This document shows positions 1 through 10,097 of a DNA stretch of 64,000 bases, piece after piece; the first letter of the stretch is position 1; the number at the start of each line of letters is the position of its first letter. The notes beneath the pieces are model-generated. The model saw nothing but the letters and a program-made list of their open reading frames with translations. It made no database searches and was not told the DNA's origin. The stretch is from Tetramitus jugosus (Eukaryota > Heterolobosea > Eutetramitea > Acrasida > Vahlkampfiidae): the NCBI GenBank assembly GCA_937625935.1, contig OW569364.1, positions 434,001 to 498,000 on the forward strand, written 5' to 3'. The position numbers were made by a program, and so were the translations under genes.

Positions 1-1535
1 ATACCAAAGGAAGATGATCCACACATGATACCCTTCACATTCTCTTTGATCACATCTCCCAGATCATCAAGACATTGTCCATCAGGGCTGCAATAGCTTG
101 GTTGGAGAGAAAGATAGGATAGGAAGGGTTGACGAGTGTCACGGTCACAATAACCTGCCTTGGTTGCCACAATACCATACAGATTATCCACAGACAACGA
201 AGAAGGTTTCTGGTTATAGAATACATGGCAAATAGACTTGAGTTTTGTAGCAGCAGGACTACCTCCGAATGGAGGATTAATAGCATACCAGGATGAATCC
301 TTGTTGAATGAACAATATCCATTCTTGATTCCTGCGGCAAGAATCAAGTTGCCCATCGAGTGTGCAAACACGATGGTATTCTTGATTACTGTACCTGAAG
401 AACCAGTATCGTGGTTCGCTGCCAAGTCACAAAAAGTTTTTTGGAGATACGTGCTATCCCATCCTCTCCTTGTGGTGTCTGCTCTAATAAAGAGTCTCTT
501 GGAGCATTGAGGAGTGAACTCATGAATATTTCCCCAATAGTCCTTGTGTTTGTTGAGTACTGGTAAATCCGGTTCTTCTCCTGCGCCATGTAGGAACACA
601 CAAACCTTTCCAGGTCCATTAACTTTGAGAATTTGCTTTGACTTCATCTGATCACACTTCGATTCATCGCGCAAGTGTTGAGAATCACAACAGACTGAAC
701 GATCAGCGAACCATGGTTCCTTCATTTGTTCAGTTACCAACGGAGCATTAATCTTATAGTCTTCATTTTCAATTGGCATAATCTCATCGATTGAAAGACA
801 CTCTGCCTTCAACTGCTTCAACTTCTTTGCAATGGTACTCTTGTTGGAAGATGACTTTCTTGCTGTTGGAGAGAATTTGGCAAACGTAACCATAATGTTC
901 TGACCAATAATGTATCTTATCTGACTCATGGAGGAGTCAGTCAAAACCAAAATGTACTCTTCCTCTGAGATAAACTTGAAAACACCTAGAAAGGCTCTCA
1001 AGTCTCCATTATTCAACAAGATATCATTCACAGATTGATCATAGATTGGACTGGATTGTAATTGCTGCTTGTTCAACTCTTTCAATGAACCAATAAATTC
1101 ATTCAGTGAATGAATGGAGAATCCTGGTTGATTAGATGAAGATGAAACACAGCTCTGTTCACCCTTGTTCGCATCCATAAAGGAAATTAATTTTCCTTCC
1201 GGATTGGCTTTAGAGCTAGAAAAGTGAAAGACATCTCTGTCGTTCCAATCTTCTGTGAGCATATCGACACTTGTAATTGCGCCTTCTTCGTTTGTATCTA
1301 AACGAGCAATTGAGGCATATTTTACATGAGGTGCGTCTCTTGTAACCGACACAAACTCCAGAGAGAAGTGTTGGTTGCTTGGAAGTCGCATCTTGGTATG
1401 AAGACTAGCAGAGTTCTCTTGGTCGGTCTCACATCGACTGTAGTCAGTGAACAGAAGAAGGAGAGACAACGACAATACGAGAGACAACACCAAAGAACAG
1501 AATTTCTGTGTTCTGTTTGAATAGAGTAGTGCCAT
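1..1535 (-). CDS. Secreted alpha/beta-hydrolase-like protein, 3' end outside window
   Basis: An open frame of about 511 codons runs from an ATG at 1535 (minus) to the left edge with no stop, so the C-terminus is missing. Residues 1-30 form a signal peptide (short basic start, then a long Leu/Val/Ser hydrophobic run). Near residue 312 there is VFLHGAGEE, which fits the strand-plus-oxyanion region of alpha/beta hydrolases. Near residue 391 AHSMGN resembles a nucleophile elbow, with Ser about 393. The middle is rich in Ser and Lys and shows no domain I recognise. A role as a secreted or lysosomal lipase/esterase-like enzyme is inferred from the elbow only; the acid and His of the triad cannot be placed because the end is cut. 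No intron is needed to keep the frame open. Confidence 0.7.
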   Translation of the reverse strand, partial: MALLYSNRTQKFCSLVLSLVLSLSLLLLFTDYSRCETDQENSASLHTKMRLPSNQHFSLEFVSVTRDAPHVKYASIARLDTNEEGAITSVDMLTEDWNDRDVFHFSSSKANPEGKLISFMDANKGEQSCVSSSSNQPGFSIHSLNEFIGSLKELNKQQLQSSPIYDQSVNDILLNNGDLRAFLGVFKFISEEEYILVLTDSSMSQIRYIIGQNIMVTFAKFSPTARKSSSNKSTIAKKLKQLKAECLSIDEIMPIENEDYKINAPLVTEQMKEPWFADRSVCCDSQHLRDESKCDQMKSKQILKVNGPGKVCVFLHGAGEEPDLPVLNKHKDYWGNIHEFTPQCSKRLFIRADTTRRGWDSTYLQKTFCDLAANHDTGSSGTVIKNTIVFAHSMGNLILAAGIKNGYCSFNKDSSWYAINPPFGGSPAATKLKSICHVFYNQKPSSLSVDNLYGIVATKAGYCDRDTRQPFLSYLSLQPSYCSPDGQCLDDLGDVIKENVKGIMCGSSSFG

Positions 1536-1725
1536 TTTTTGCTTTTTGAAGAGTTACCCCATGTTGTTGTTGTTCTCGGTTATGTGGACGAACAACCAAC
1601 GCGTCATGCACAGGCGAAACGGTTGAGACCTAGGTGCTTAGATGACGCAAACCTTGACGTCATTATCGTGTCGGATAATTTTAATCGGAAGGGGGCGCCA
1701 GGTTGGGCAGACAAAAAGGCGCGAC

Positions 1726-4700
1726 CTAGATGCGCGGCATCATGGGGTCAAAGTCCGTGGGTGAACGACATTCTTCAAAGGCAATGATGGGTTGAGCCTT
1801 TGGCGTGTTGACTTTGAATGGCTCATCTCGAAGGAGCATTTGCAGGTGTGGTTGGGCATAGTTGTTGGCAAATATATCTTCGTTCTTCATCATGAGGTAC
1901 TTGAGTTTCCTTCGCGCTGCCCACTTGATGAATAGGAAAAGACAAACCAATAGAATGGTAACAGTCAGTGTGAATCCCACAAACGTGCTGGAGAGAATCG
2001 TTCGAATAGTCCAGTTAATCTGTGGAGCAGCAATGACAGATGAAACTGCCGAATACACCATCAGTATGCTCAAAATTCCAATCTCAGCCGTTCCTGTCAC
2101 ATTGGATTTCTCATAAAAGAAAGCCAACAGGAATGAATCAGAAATGTAGCTAACAATCATAAAAATGATTCCGGGCACAACTAACAAAGGAATCTTGGTG
2201 CAGGAAGTCAGTACGATGAAGAATACGACAATAGCCTTCGAGTAGGAGGTGATAAAATCGAATTCCAATCGCCTGGGTTCTCCTTTGGTTCTAATATAGC
2301 TTACAATTACCATGATTATCTTTCCGAGGTGCTTGAATGACCTGGATACAAACAATTGAGCCAAGATAAATTGTGTCAACTTCATCACTGTACTATTATA
2401 GTAGATATAGCTGGATACATGAAGCAGAGCTCGATCTTCAAAATAAGGTACCCAACAAGCCAGCAAAGCCATAATACATAATGTTTTGCATAACGTCGAG
2501 GCTTGGTATCGTGCAATTGTTTTCATTTTCTCAATCTTCGTAATGTTGTATGTGATAGCACCAGTAATCTCAACTAGAATAGCAACGACAAGTGGAAGCC
2601 TATTTGCGAGCCATGTCATAGCTGTCACTATTCCCATGACGAATTTGTTCTTTGACTGTCGAATCTCAGCGATAGATTGAGTTAGATGTAAACCGATGGC
2701 TAAGTTGTAAAAACCTCCAGTGATCACAAATGTAATGACAGACAAAAACATCAATACAAATACGATCATAAACACAATATAAACGATGATGACTCGAACT
2801 GCCGTGGATGTTTTCGATACGCAAATATTCTCCCAGAGAATTTCCTCTGGCTCCCAAGTGATCTCACTTAGTTTCCACTCTTCGGTTGTGTCAGAAAATT
2901 TTAGACTGTGCGGTGTGCAGCAGTCTTCTTTTCTTTCATGCAATTTAACACAGGACCTTAGACCTTGTACTGATCTAAACGTAACAAATGCAGAGTTAGA
3001 GATAATCGGTTTCTGAGACGCCAGAGTAAATAACTGTTCTCGAACGTCATCTAATCGCTTAAATCTTCTCTCTACTACCCTGGGGTCAACATCCGAGGTA
3101 TCTTTCAGCTGTGTTTCGATTGTATGCTGTGCATCTATCAATGGAATTAAGTGTGCAATATCCGCAATAACATTAACTGAGAGGACATTCTCCGAGTCGA
3201 GTGAAGGAATATCCTTGCCTTCATACTTTGCCTTTGCATATCGTATCTCATGTTCCTGTTTAATTATACTATCATAGTGATGCTTCAATAGTTTTTGCCT
3301 TCGTAGTACCTCTGACTTGTTTTTCAGTATTACATCTAGATCTGGGGAGCGGGTAACAGTCAATACTAAATCAGGTAGATTAGTCAAGTGGGCAGTAAAG
3401 AAAGCTTGCTTCGCTTGCTTCTTTTTGAAGAATATTAGCCTCAGAACTAGAATGATGTTGACCACTGAAATTAAGTATATTCCAATACTGAGCACATAGT
3501 GCACGATAGCAATAGTTGAATTCTTCTTGAGAGTTGCAGCTGTGGTGATTGCAAAATCAGGGTATATTCGACTTTTGCTCTTATGATACTGAGTAACATG
3601 GATAGGAATCAGAGTACATATGACTAATATTCCAATGAGTGCCAGTAAAAATATGCATCTTCGATAAAATTTCCAGTGATAATACGCTTGAAAACCACAC
3701 TGTTTCACCAGACGCACGGAGTTCATTCTGATGAACCACCAAATATTAAACCCTACTCTGGGGTGCAACACATACTCGTCCGAAATGTCACCAATATCTT
3801 CCTCATTCGCGATCGCAGGGTCTCGTTTATTCTGCAAGTAGTCAGATTCTAATTGTTTTTGCTTTTGGTCCCGAAGTGAATCGGCCAAGTGCTTTGTAAG
3901 AGACCACGGACAAAATTTGGCAAACAACACCAATATAATATGAGTAATAAGGAACATAGGAACTCCCATATACAAGTACGGTCCCAATAGAATATCTTTG
4001 GTTGCCCTATACACTTTCACACGCTTCGGGGACTGATAGAACAAGCATGATGAATGATTGTAATGAGATTCATTGTGTAGGAGGAACACAAATCCTACTT
4101 GGTAGGAACCAGGACTTGCAATTAATCCCGTATTTGTCAACAAGATATGGTACAATATTTTGTCGCTGCGAGAGTTGAGCCTGACCATCAGTTTACCACT
4201 CTCTGAATCAACAGAATAGTTCGCTCGCATTGGTCTAATTCCGAGAAGAGATGATGAGGTGTATGTCGTTGGTTCATACATACCTTTGGTGATGTTGGAG
4301 TGCTGTCTGTTCATGACAAATGATCCAACATGAGCAGTGTAGTTATACTTTCTCAACTCCTTGATCAACTTGTTGCTCCCGTCAAAAGATTCACTAACAT
4401 ATTCGCTTATAAACTCTTGTGGAACGGCAAGTGTAGGCTGGTCATCAAATCCACCTTCTTTTGCATTCCGCACACTCTCTGAATAAGGCAAGTACAATTG
4501 GGCGAATTGACTGCCGCTCACGCAACTGTCCACACTTTCAATTCGTTTTTCACAATTATTCACAACATACTCATCTCTAGAATACAATTTTGCAAAGCTT
4601 CCTTTGCCCAGTGATCCTACATAATCTACTGTCCAATTCTCACACTCTTGCGTGCTATTGACACAACTGGATGACATGGTGCACCATGCACACTCGTTAC

Positions 4701-4833
4701 TTAAAGCAGGATCTAAGCAAGAGAAGCATGACCTCAGGGATCCACAAGTAGTCTGCAGAGCTTCCCCAGTATAAGCCAATCCCAAAGAGATTACAATAAT
4801 GTACAACAACCAAGAAATGAGAAGCGGTCTCAT
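1726..4833 (-). CDS. OSCA/TMEM63 (CSC1)-like membrane channel with Cys-rich N-terminal ectodomain
   Basis: This is a 1,035-aa single-exon protein. Residues 1-26 are a signal peptide and residues 30-64 hold a dense Cys cluster resembling a PSI domain, followed by an N-glycosylation-rich extracytoplasmic region to about 285. Hydrophobic segments lie near 288-308, 394-413 and 441-467. A cytosolic domain (about 470-678) contains SAFVTF (613-618) and EPEEILWENI (661-670), the pair of motifs that mark the loop before the 7-TM pore region of OSCA/TMEM63/CSC1 proteins. Further TM segments follow from 680 to about 985. Family members are mechanically or osmotically gated cation channels in plasma or endosomal membranes. 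The large signal-peptide-led ectodomain is unusual for the family. Family assignment rests on the motifs and topology and is fairly secure; gating and ion are inference. Confidence 0.75.
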   Translation of the reverse strand: MRPLLISWLLYIIVISLGLAYTGEALQTTCGSLRSCFSCLDPALSNECAWCTMSSSCVNSTQECENWTVDYVGSLGKGSFAKLYSRDEYVVNNCEKRIESVDSCVSGSQFAQLYLPYSESVRNAKEGGFDDQPTLAVPQEFISEYVSESFDGSNKLIKELRKYNYTAHVGSFVMNRQHSNITKGMYEPTTYTSSSLLGIRPMRANYSVDSESGKLMVRLNSRSDKILYHILLTNTGLIASPGSYQVGFVFLLHNESHYNHSSCLFYQSPKRVKVYRATKDILLGPYLYMGVPMFLITHIILVLFAKFCPWSLTKHLADSLRDQKQKQLESDYLQNKRDPAIANEEDIGDISDEYVLHPRVGFNIWWFIRMNSVRLVKQCGFQAYYHWKFYRRCIFLLALIGILVICTLIPIHVTQYHKSKSRIYPDFAITTAATLKKNSTIAIVHYVLSIGIYLISVVNIILVLRLIFFKKKQAKQAFFTAHLTNLPDLVLTVTRSPDLDVILKNKSEVLRRQKLLKHHYDSIIKQEHEIRYAKAKYEGKDIPSLDSENVLSVNVIADIAHLIPLIDAQHTIETQLKDTSDVDPRVVERRFKRLDDVREQLFTLASQKPIISNSAFVTFRSVQGLRSCVKLHERKEDCCTPHSLKFSDTTEEWKLSEITWEPEEILWENICVSKTSTAVRVIIVYIVFMIVFVLMFLSVITFVITGGFYNLAIGLHLTQSIAEIRQSKNKFVMGIVTAMTWLANRLPLVVAILVEITGAITYNITKIEKMKTIARYQASTLCKTLCIMALLACWVPYFEDRALLHVSSYIYYNSTVMKLTQFILAQLFVSRSFKHLGKIIMVIVSYIRTKGEPRRLEFDFITSYSKAIVVFFIVLTSCTKIPLLVVPGIIFMIVSYISDSFLLAFFYEKSNVTGTAEIGILSILMVYSAVSSVIAAPQINWTIRTILSSTFVGFTLTVTILLVCLFLFIKWAARRKLKYLMMKNEDIFANNYAQPHLQMLLRDEPFKVNTPKAQPIIAFEECRSPTDFDPMMPRI

Positions 4834-5064
4834 ATTATAATGATGTCAAGTCAATAAATAAAGATCTTGCAATTCTCACCGAGGTTGTTATTGCGTGAGA
4901 ATTGTTCTGTAGCTGGACCGGATTTATCTTTTGAGATATTCCGTTCTCTGTGTGTCTCATCACCGGTCCGTAGATTGGAAAACGCCGCCCCCCTATTGAG
5001 AAAATGTCAACTCCAATGTCGTGAATTGAAAGCAGTGGCCTTTACTGAAGAACATTCTCGCTGG

Positions 5065-6345
5065 TTACAAGTCCTGTCTCATCACAGGGACCAACAATGA
5101 ATGACACTCGTGCATATCACTCAAAGTGCTACCGTCCAAAGGTAATTCCACTGTTTGGTTCGTTGCCAAATTGACAATTGTTGCGTTCATGTCTCCGTTG
5201 GCGTCCACATCCAACGTGACATCAAACTCTGTGTCCTTGGCTACATTGTCAAATGTGACTTGCCCGAGCATTAGTTGACCCTGATAGATACTGATATGGA
5301 CATGTGGTTGATCCTCTGGTGACTTGAACTTCTTTGTGTGAGTCAGCGGATATACACTGTTCTTGTTTGCGAGAGAGATGTACTTGTCATCCTTGACACC
5401 AACAGTGATTGCTTCAGGCATAGCATTCAACAAGATCAAATTATCAACGATTCCATCCAGAATAGCAGCTTGCACCGCAGCTCCTGTAGCCATTACATTG
5501 TCAATATTTACAACCTTTTGTTCTGCGTTTGCGAACAGACCCAACAATTGATTCTTGATCCTGTCATTCGACATTAGACTACCAGACAAAATGATGTGAG
5601 TGACATCACTCAACGCAGCACCTACGACTTCTAAGCTATGTTTCACACGATCCACTACAGCCTTTGTCAACAATTCTAAATACTTGTCCTCGCTCATCTC
5701 ATAGTTCCTGAAATGGATCACACCATCAGTGTCCTCGATACTCGCCACACCATAAACAACTTCAGCAACTGCAACACTGAAGCTACTCTCATCCAAATGA
5801 ATCGTGATCAATTTTCCTTCGTTCTGAGAATGGAAATAGTCGTAAGCTAAAGCAGCAGACGATGCATCAACCAGAACTTTTCTCAGTTGTGGCAGCTGAT
5901 CACAATTTCTCCAAGCTCTCAAAACACTCTGTCTCTGCAGTTCACTGAAACCAGTAGGCACATTGAGCACAACAGATTCAATAGGTTCTTGCTCAGCCAA
6001 TGAACCATTGATTTCTTTATTCTTTTCTCTCACTTGTTGAATCATATGATTGACTACTTTTGTGAGTTCAGCCTTGGGAAGAGTAGCTTCTCTTGGATAG
6101 TCCCAACCACCACTTGGTGTTGGTGGAAGAGGCAAAGAGCACGCAAACACTGGTGGTTTCATCGATTCAACATCGTGATTCTTTGGAAAGAAGCAACAAG
6201 TCGCTTCATTGCACGTAAAGTCGATACCAATGGACAATGGTCTCAACTGTTGTTGTTGTTGAAGGCTGGCACAAAAAGACTGTTTGGTGGAAGGAGCTAC
6301 GGAAGATGCAAGGAATCGGTTTCTTGAGATCAAATGACGCAACAT
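5065..6345 (-). CDS. Divergent short Hsp70-like protein, probably organellar
   Basis: A 426-aa protein. The first ~30 residues are rich in Arg/Ser/Ala without acidic residues, as in a mitochondrial presequence. Hsp70 features: a weak first phosphate motif (SIGIDFTCNEA in place of GIDLGTT), VLNVPTGFSELQRQ (about 125-138, matching the usual VPAYFNDAQRQ region), HIILSGSLMSNDRIK (the GGSSRIP region), and MATGAAVQAAIL (the VA.GAA.QA signature). A short beta-sandwich-like stretch ends the protein (HVHISIYQGQ, then EFDVTLDVDANGDM). It is much shorter than a canonical 640-aa Hsp70 and lacks the helical lid, so it may be a non-canonical co-chaperone. Loss of the GTT phosphate motif suggests weak or no ATPase activity (inference). 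Confidence 0.75.
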   Translation of the reverse strand: MLRHLISRNRFLASSVAPSTKQSFCASLQQQQQLRPLSIGIDFTCNEATCCFFPKNHDVESMKPPVFACSLPLPPTPSGGWDYPREATLPKAELTKVVNHMIQQVREKNKEINGSLAEQEPIESVVLNVPTGFSELQRQSVLRAWRNCDQLPQLRKVLVDASSAALAYDYFHSQNEGKLITIHLDESSFSVAVAEVVYGVASIEDTDGVIHFRNYEMSEDKYLELLTKAVVDRVKHSLEVVGAALSDVTHIILSGSLMSNDRIKNQLLGLFANAEQKVVNIDNVMATGAAVQAAILDGIVDNLILLNAMPEAITVGVKDDKYISLANKNSVYPLTHTKKFKSPEDQPHVHISIYQGQLMLGQVTFDNVAKDTEFDVTLDVDANGDMNATIVNLATNQTVELPLDGSTLSDMHECHSLLVPVMRQDL

Positions 6346-6676
6346 GATGACAACGAATTCAGGGTTTTTTTACAAGTTTGTTGTTGTGATCTCGCAGAGA
6401 GAATTTGTTTTTCAGCTGCACGGAACAACAAGAAATGCTTCATCTATAATTAGGCATGTTGATACCTCTGGATGTCGAAGGACGATCTGAAAAGTTTAGT
6501 GGCTCAGTTGTTGAAGAAAACCATAGAACTTACAGCTCTGACTATTCTGAAACTGTCAGTATGGTAAGAATTCTTACCATAAATTTAGTTCGCAAGATGA
6601 CATCACGCTTCGAGGAGCACCCTAAACAACGACACCAGAAGAATCGATCAATATCGAACATCTACATTCCTCCAAA

Positions 6677-7658
6677 ATGTTGGCTATCCAGTCTGTCTTC
6701 CTCTTCGGTGTAACAATGACTGTTCTGGTGCTGTGCTTCTGTGCATCCGTCCGTGGTCAAACTCTCCCAGGCACATTTGATCGAATCATGATTATCATGT
6801 TTGAGAATCAACCCAATATTCTTACCATGCTCTTCCCTTATTTCAAGGAGTTGGCGAAACACCAAGGATCTCACTTGACAGATTATTATGCAGTGACTCA
6901 TCCTTCTCAACCCAATTACATCTCCATGATTGCAGGTGATTACTTTGGTTATCACACGGACGGCATACTTGACCTTAACATGCCCATGTTGGCTGACTTG
7001 ATGGAGAAAAAGGGACTGAACTGGAAATCATATCAAGAGAACTATCCAGATAATTCTCGTTGTTTCTCTGGACCGAACTTTGATGACCTGTACTACAGAA
7101 AGCACAATCCGTTCATGAGCTTTTTGAGTGTGTCAACCAATGAAGCACGATGCACAAAGCACATTGTGAATGCTGATCAACTTTATGTTGATATCGCCAA
7201 TAATGACTTGCCAGTAAGTTTGTCATCTCGAGTTTTTCTCTAAGTGCTATACATGTACTAACAATCACTTTCACAATTATGTGTCACACTAATCAACTGA
7301 ACAGCAACTCATGTATTACACACCAAATATTGACAATGATGGACATGACACTGGTCTCGGTTATGCAAACGATTATCTGTCAAACTTTTTGCCTCGATTG
7401 CTGGAGAATCGTCAGTTCATGAATGGAACATTGATTGTTGTGACATTTGATGAAGATGATTACTTGGCCTTTAATCGGGTCTATTGTGTCTTGTTGGGTC
7501 CCATGGTTATTGCTGGATCCTCAGACGATACCGAGTACAACCACTATTCACTTTTGAGAACGATTGAGGACAACTTCCAGTTGGGTACTCTGGGAAGAAA
7601 CGATGATGATGCTCAAAGCTTCAGCTACTTGATTCGTGAGAACAAGTACAAGGTTTAA
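6677..7658 (+). CDS. Secreted phosphoesterase-family enzyme (acid phosphatase/phospholipase C-like), copy 1
   Basis: Two exons, 6677-7213 and 7305-7658, give 296 aa; the 91-nt intron has a GTAAGT donor, a TACTAAC-type branch site near 7256 and a CAG acceptor, phase 0. Residues 1-27 are a signal peptide. Motifs of the phosphoesterase superfamily that includes bacterial phospholipase C and fungal acid phosphatases are present: IIMFENQ at the N-terminus, THPSQPNY, PNIDNDGHDTG after the splice junction, and VVTFDEDD. These supply the metal ligands and active-site residues. It is probably secreted or lysosomal and hydrolyses phosphomonoesters or phosphodiesters; the exact substrate cannot be read. 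A close paralog lies directly downstream with the intron at the same codon. Confidence 0.85.
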
Positions 7659-7988
7659 TACAATTCAAACTCAATTTTTCTCTGATATATTCATCGAGAT
7701 TCAGAATTCTCAGTTCTTAAGTATTGTTGGATATTGTTGATCTTAACCCAACAACAGTTCAGACTTGAGAGACGAGAGTTGTAGGAGGTGAAATTATCTT
7801 AAGCTCACCTGAACCAGTCAACAATTCTCTGGGTCAAGAATTGATAGCAGAGCGATCGGTGTCGAAAAGCGCGATGGATGACATCATTCAGGTCCCCTTC
7901 CGAATTCATTATTCCCCTTTCACGTTCAAACAGCATAACAGCAACAACACAAAAAAGTAACAGTCATCCACACCACCTACGCACAAAG

Positions 7989-9023
7989 ATGTTGACTACC
8001 AAGCCTGTCCTCCTCGGTCTCACAATGACTGTCTTGATGCTATGCTTCTGTGCATCACAGTTCACCATGGTTTCAGGTCAAACTCTGCCAGGTACTTTTG
8101 ATCGCGTAATGATTATCATGTTTGAGAATCAGCCCAATATTCTCACCATGCTCTACTCGTACTTTAAAGAGTTGGCCAACCAGAAAGGATCTCATTTGAC
8201 TGGGTACCATGCAGTGACTCACCCTTCTCAACCCAATTATGTCTCCATGATTGCAGGTGACTTTTTTGATCATCGAACAGACAATGACATTAACTTTAAT
8301 GTAACCATGTTGGCTGATTTGATGGAGAGAAAGGGATTGAACTGGAAATCATACCAGGAGAACTATCCGGACAATTCTCGTTGCTTCTCTGGACCGACCT
8401 TTGATAATTTGTACTATAGAAAGCACAATCCGTTCATGAGCTTTTTGAGTGTGTCGACTGATGAGGCACGATGCACAAAGCACATTGTGAATGCTGAACA
8501 ATTGAAAACTGATATTGCAAACAATGACTTGCCAGTATGTTTCTTTGCTTCACTCTTGGTTGTTCCTTGGTTTGTTGGTTGTAACCACAACAACAACAAC
8601 AACAATTCATTAACACAATATCTCGATTTTACAATTCTATGTGTGTCTATGCCAATTCATATTGAACAGCAACTCATGTACTATACACCAAATATTGACA
8701 ATGATGGGCACAATACTGGTCTCAAGTACGCAGATCATTATCTGTCAAACCTTTTGCCTCCATTGCTCGAGAATCGTCAATTCATGAATGGAACATTGAT
8801 TGTTGTGACATTCGACGAAGATGATTACTTGTTCTTCAACAGTGTTTATTGTGTCTTGTTGGGCCCTATGGTCAAGGCTGGTTCGTCAGATGACACCAAA
8901 TACAATCACTACTCTCTGTTGAGAACCATCGAAGACAACTTCCAGTTGGGTACTCTGGGAAGAAACGACGACAAGGCACAAAGTTTCAAGAACTTGATTC
9001 GTGAGAACAAATACAAGGTGTAA
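7989..9023 (+). CDS. Secreted phosphoesterase-family enzyme, copy 2
   Basis: Tandem duplicate of the preceding gene: exons 7989-8534 and 8670-9023, 299 aa when spliced. The start was placed at 7989 because the next residues form a good signal peptide (MLTTKPVLLGLTMTVLML); the frame is open 37 codons further up, but that extension is Ser/His-rich and unlike copy 1. The motifs FENQ, THPSQPNY, PNIDNDGHNTG and VVTFDEDD are conserved. The intron (GTATGT donor, ACAG acceptor) sits at the same codon as in copy 1 but is 135 nt, a multiple of three, contains a CAA repeat and has no in-frame stop. An unspliced message would therefore encode a full-length protein with a 45-residue insert. Confidence 0.85.
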   Translation: MLTTKPVLLGLTMTVLMLCFCASQFTMVSGQTLPGTFDRVMIIMFENQPNILTMLYSYFKELANQKGSHLTGYHAVTHPSQPNYVSMIAGDFFDHRTDNDINFNVTMLADLMERKGLNWKSYQENYPDNSRCFSGPTFDNLYYRKHNPFMSFLSVSTDEARCTKHIVNAEQLKTDIANNDLPVCFFASLLVVPWFVGCNHNNNNNNSLTQYLDFTILCVSMPIHIEQQLMYYTPNIDNDGHNTGLKYADHYLSNLLPPLLENRQFMNGTLIVVTFDEDDYLFFNSVYCVLLGPMVKAGSSDDTKYNHYSLLRTIEDNFQLGTLGRNDDKAQSFKNLIRENKYKV

Positions 9024-9165
9024 TACAACTTGAATCATCATCCATACAACCAAACATCTTCTCCTATTTCTCCTCCGTATTCTATCCCGCCAAAAAACAT
9101 TTTCCACGTGTCCAAAAATTCGCAAAATCAAAAATCAAACAAAAAAACACGCAAAAAAACCAACA

Positions 9166-9816
9166 ATGAACAACAAACAACAACCAAACACCAGTGTACT
9201 ACTACTACTATTGACATTCATCATACTACTCTCATTGACAATCATAATACATGCCGACTCCAACACAATCGTCACATGTCACTCTGTCATCAAACTAAGA
9301 CACAAGCAACAATCATGTAGTCTACACTCTCATCAAGTCACTTATGGTACAGGATCGGGACAACAAAGTGTAACATGTTTCCCAGGCACTGGTGATGCCA
9401 ATTCCTATTGGATTATCAAGGCACCTCACAATTCACCTGTAGATGCATGTCCACCTGGCACTCCGATTACTCACAAGATGAAAATTTCATTGGAACATGT
9501 CAATACTCATGCAAAGCTACATTCTCACTTGCATCGATCTCCATTGACTCAACAACAAGAAGTCAGTTGTTACCCTGGTGGTGATTCAGGTGACAATTGG
9601 ATTGTGGAGTTGATTTCAGGGGCAGAGTGGATCAAGGGAAAACCAGTGAGATTGCAACATGTGGATACAGGAAAGTTTTTGCATTCGCATGATCATCGAT
9701 TTGGAAGACCCATTCCTAATCAGTGTGAAGTCACTGGATTTGCGGATAAGAATAATGCGGAGAATTTGTGGATGGCTGAAGAAGGAGTGTATTATCCATC
9801 TGTTGCTTCTCATTAG
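9166..9816 (+). CDS. SDF2-like secretory MIR-domain protein
   Basis: A 216-aa protein with a signal peptide (residues about 10-32, Leu/Ile-rich). The rest matches stromal cell-derived factor 2 and related proteins: SVIKLRHKQQSCSLHSHQ, then a second unit with VNTHAKLHSHLH, and a third with VRLQHVDTGKFLHSH. These are MIR repeats forming a beta-trefoil. The length is close to the ~210 aa usual for SDF2. In other eukaryotes SDF2 proteins work in the ER with an Hsp40 in folding quality control and O-mannosylation-related pathways. I see no HDEL-type ER retention signal at the end (it ends PSVASH), so secretion is also possible. Confidence 0.85.
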   Translation: MNNKQQPNTSVLLLLLTFIILLSLTIIIHADSNTIVTCHSVIKLRHKQQSCSLHSHQVTYGTGSGQQSVTCFPGTGDANSYWIIKAPHNSPVDACPPGTPITHKMKISLEHVNTHAKLHSHLHRSPLTQQQEVSCYPGGDSGDNWIVELISGAEWIKGKPVRLQHVDTGKFLHSHDHRFGRPIPNQCEVTGFADKNNAENLWMAEEGVYYPSVASH

Positions 9817-10097
9817 GAGTAGTAGTAAAAGAACGAACAATAAGATTCATTTTTTGTTCATTCTCTAATGGTATTTGATGTCCCAAGTCTTGTGGGCAAA
9901 CCTAAGTGTTGGCTCTTCCGTTCAACATTTCTTGTCAAAAAGTACAATAAGCACTTGACCAAAATATTGCAGCCTATATCTCGCAGGAATATACAATTTG
10001 TGTCTAGAAAGGGAAGAAATTTGATTTCAAAAGCTTTTCTTTAATATTTTGTATTGAAAACGAAATTCAAGGAACAAGATACCAAGCGAACGTCCAT

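Noticed and set aside
7878-7988. N-terminal extension of the second phosphoesterase from the ATG at 7878
   Set aside because: It would bury the signal peptide behind 37 Ser/His-rich residues and has no match in the tandem paralog.
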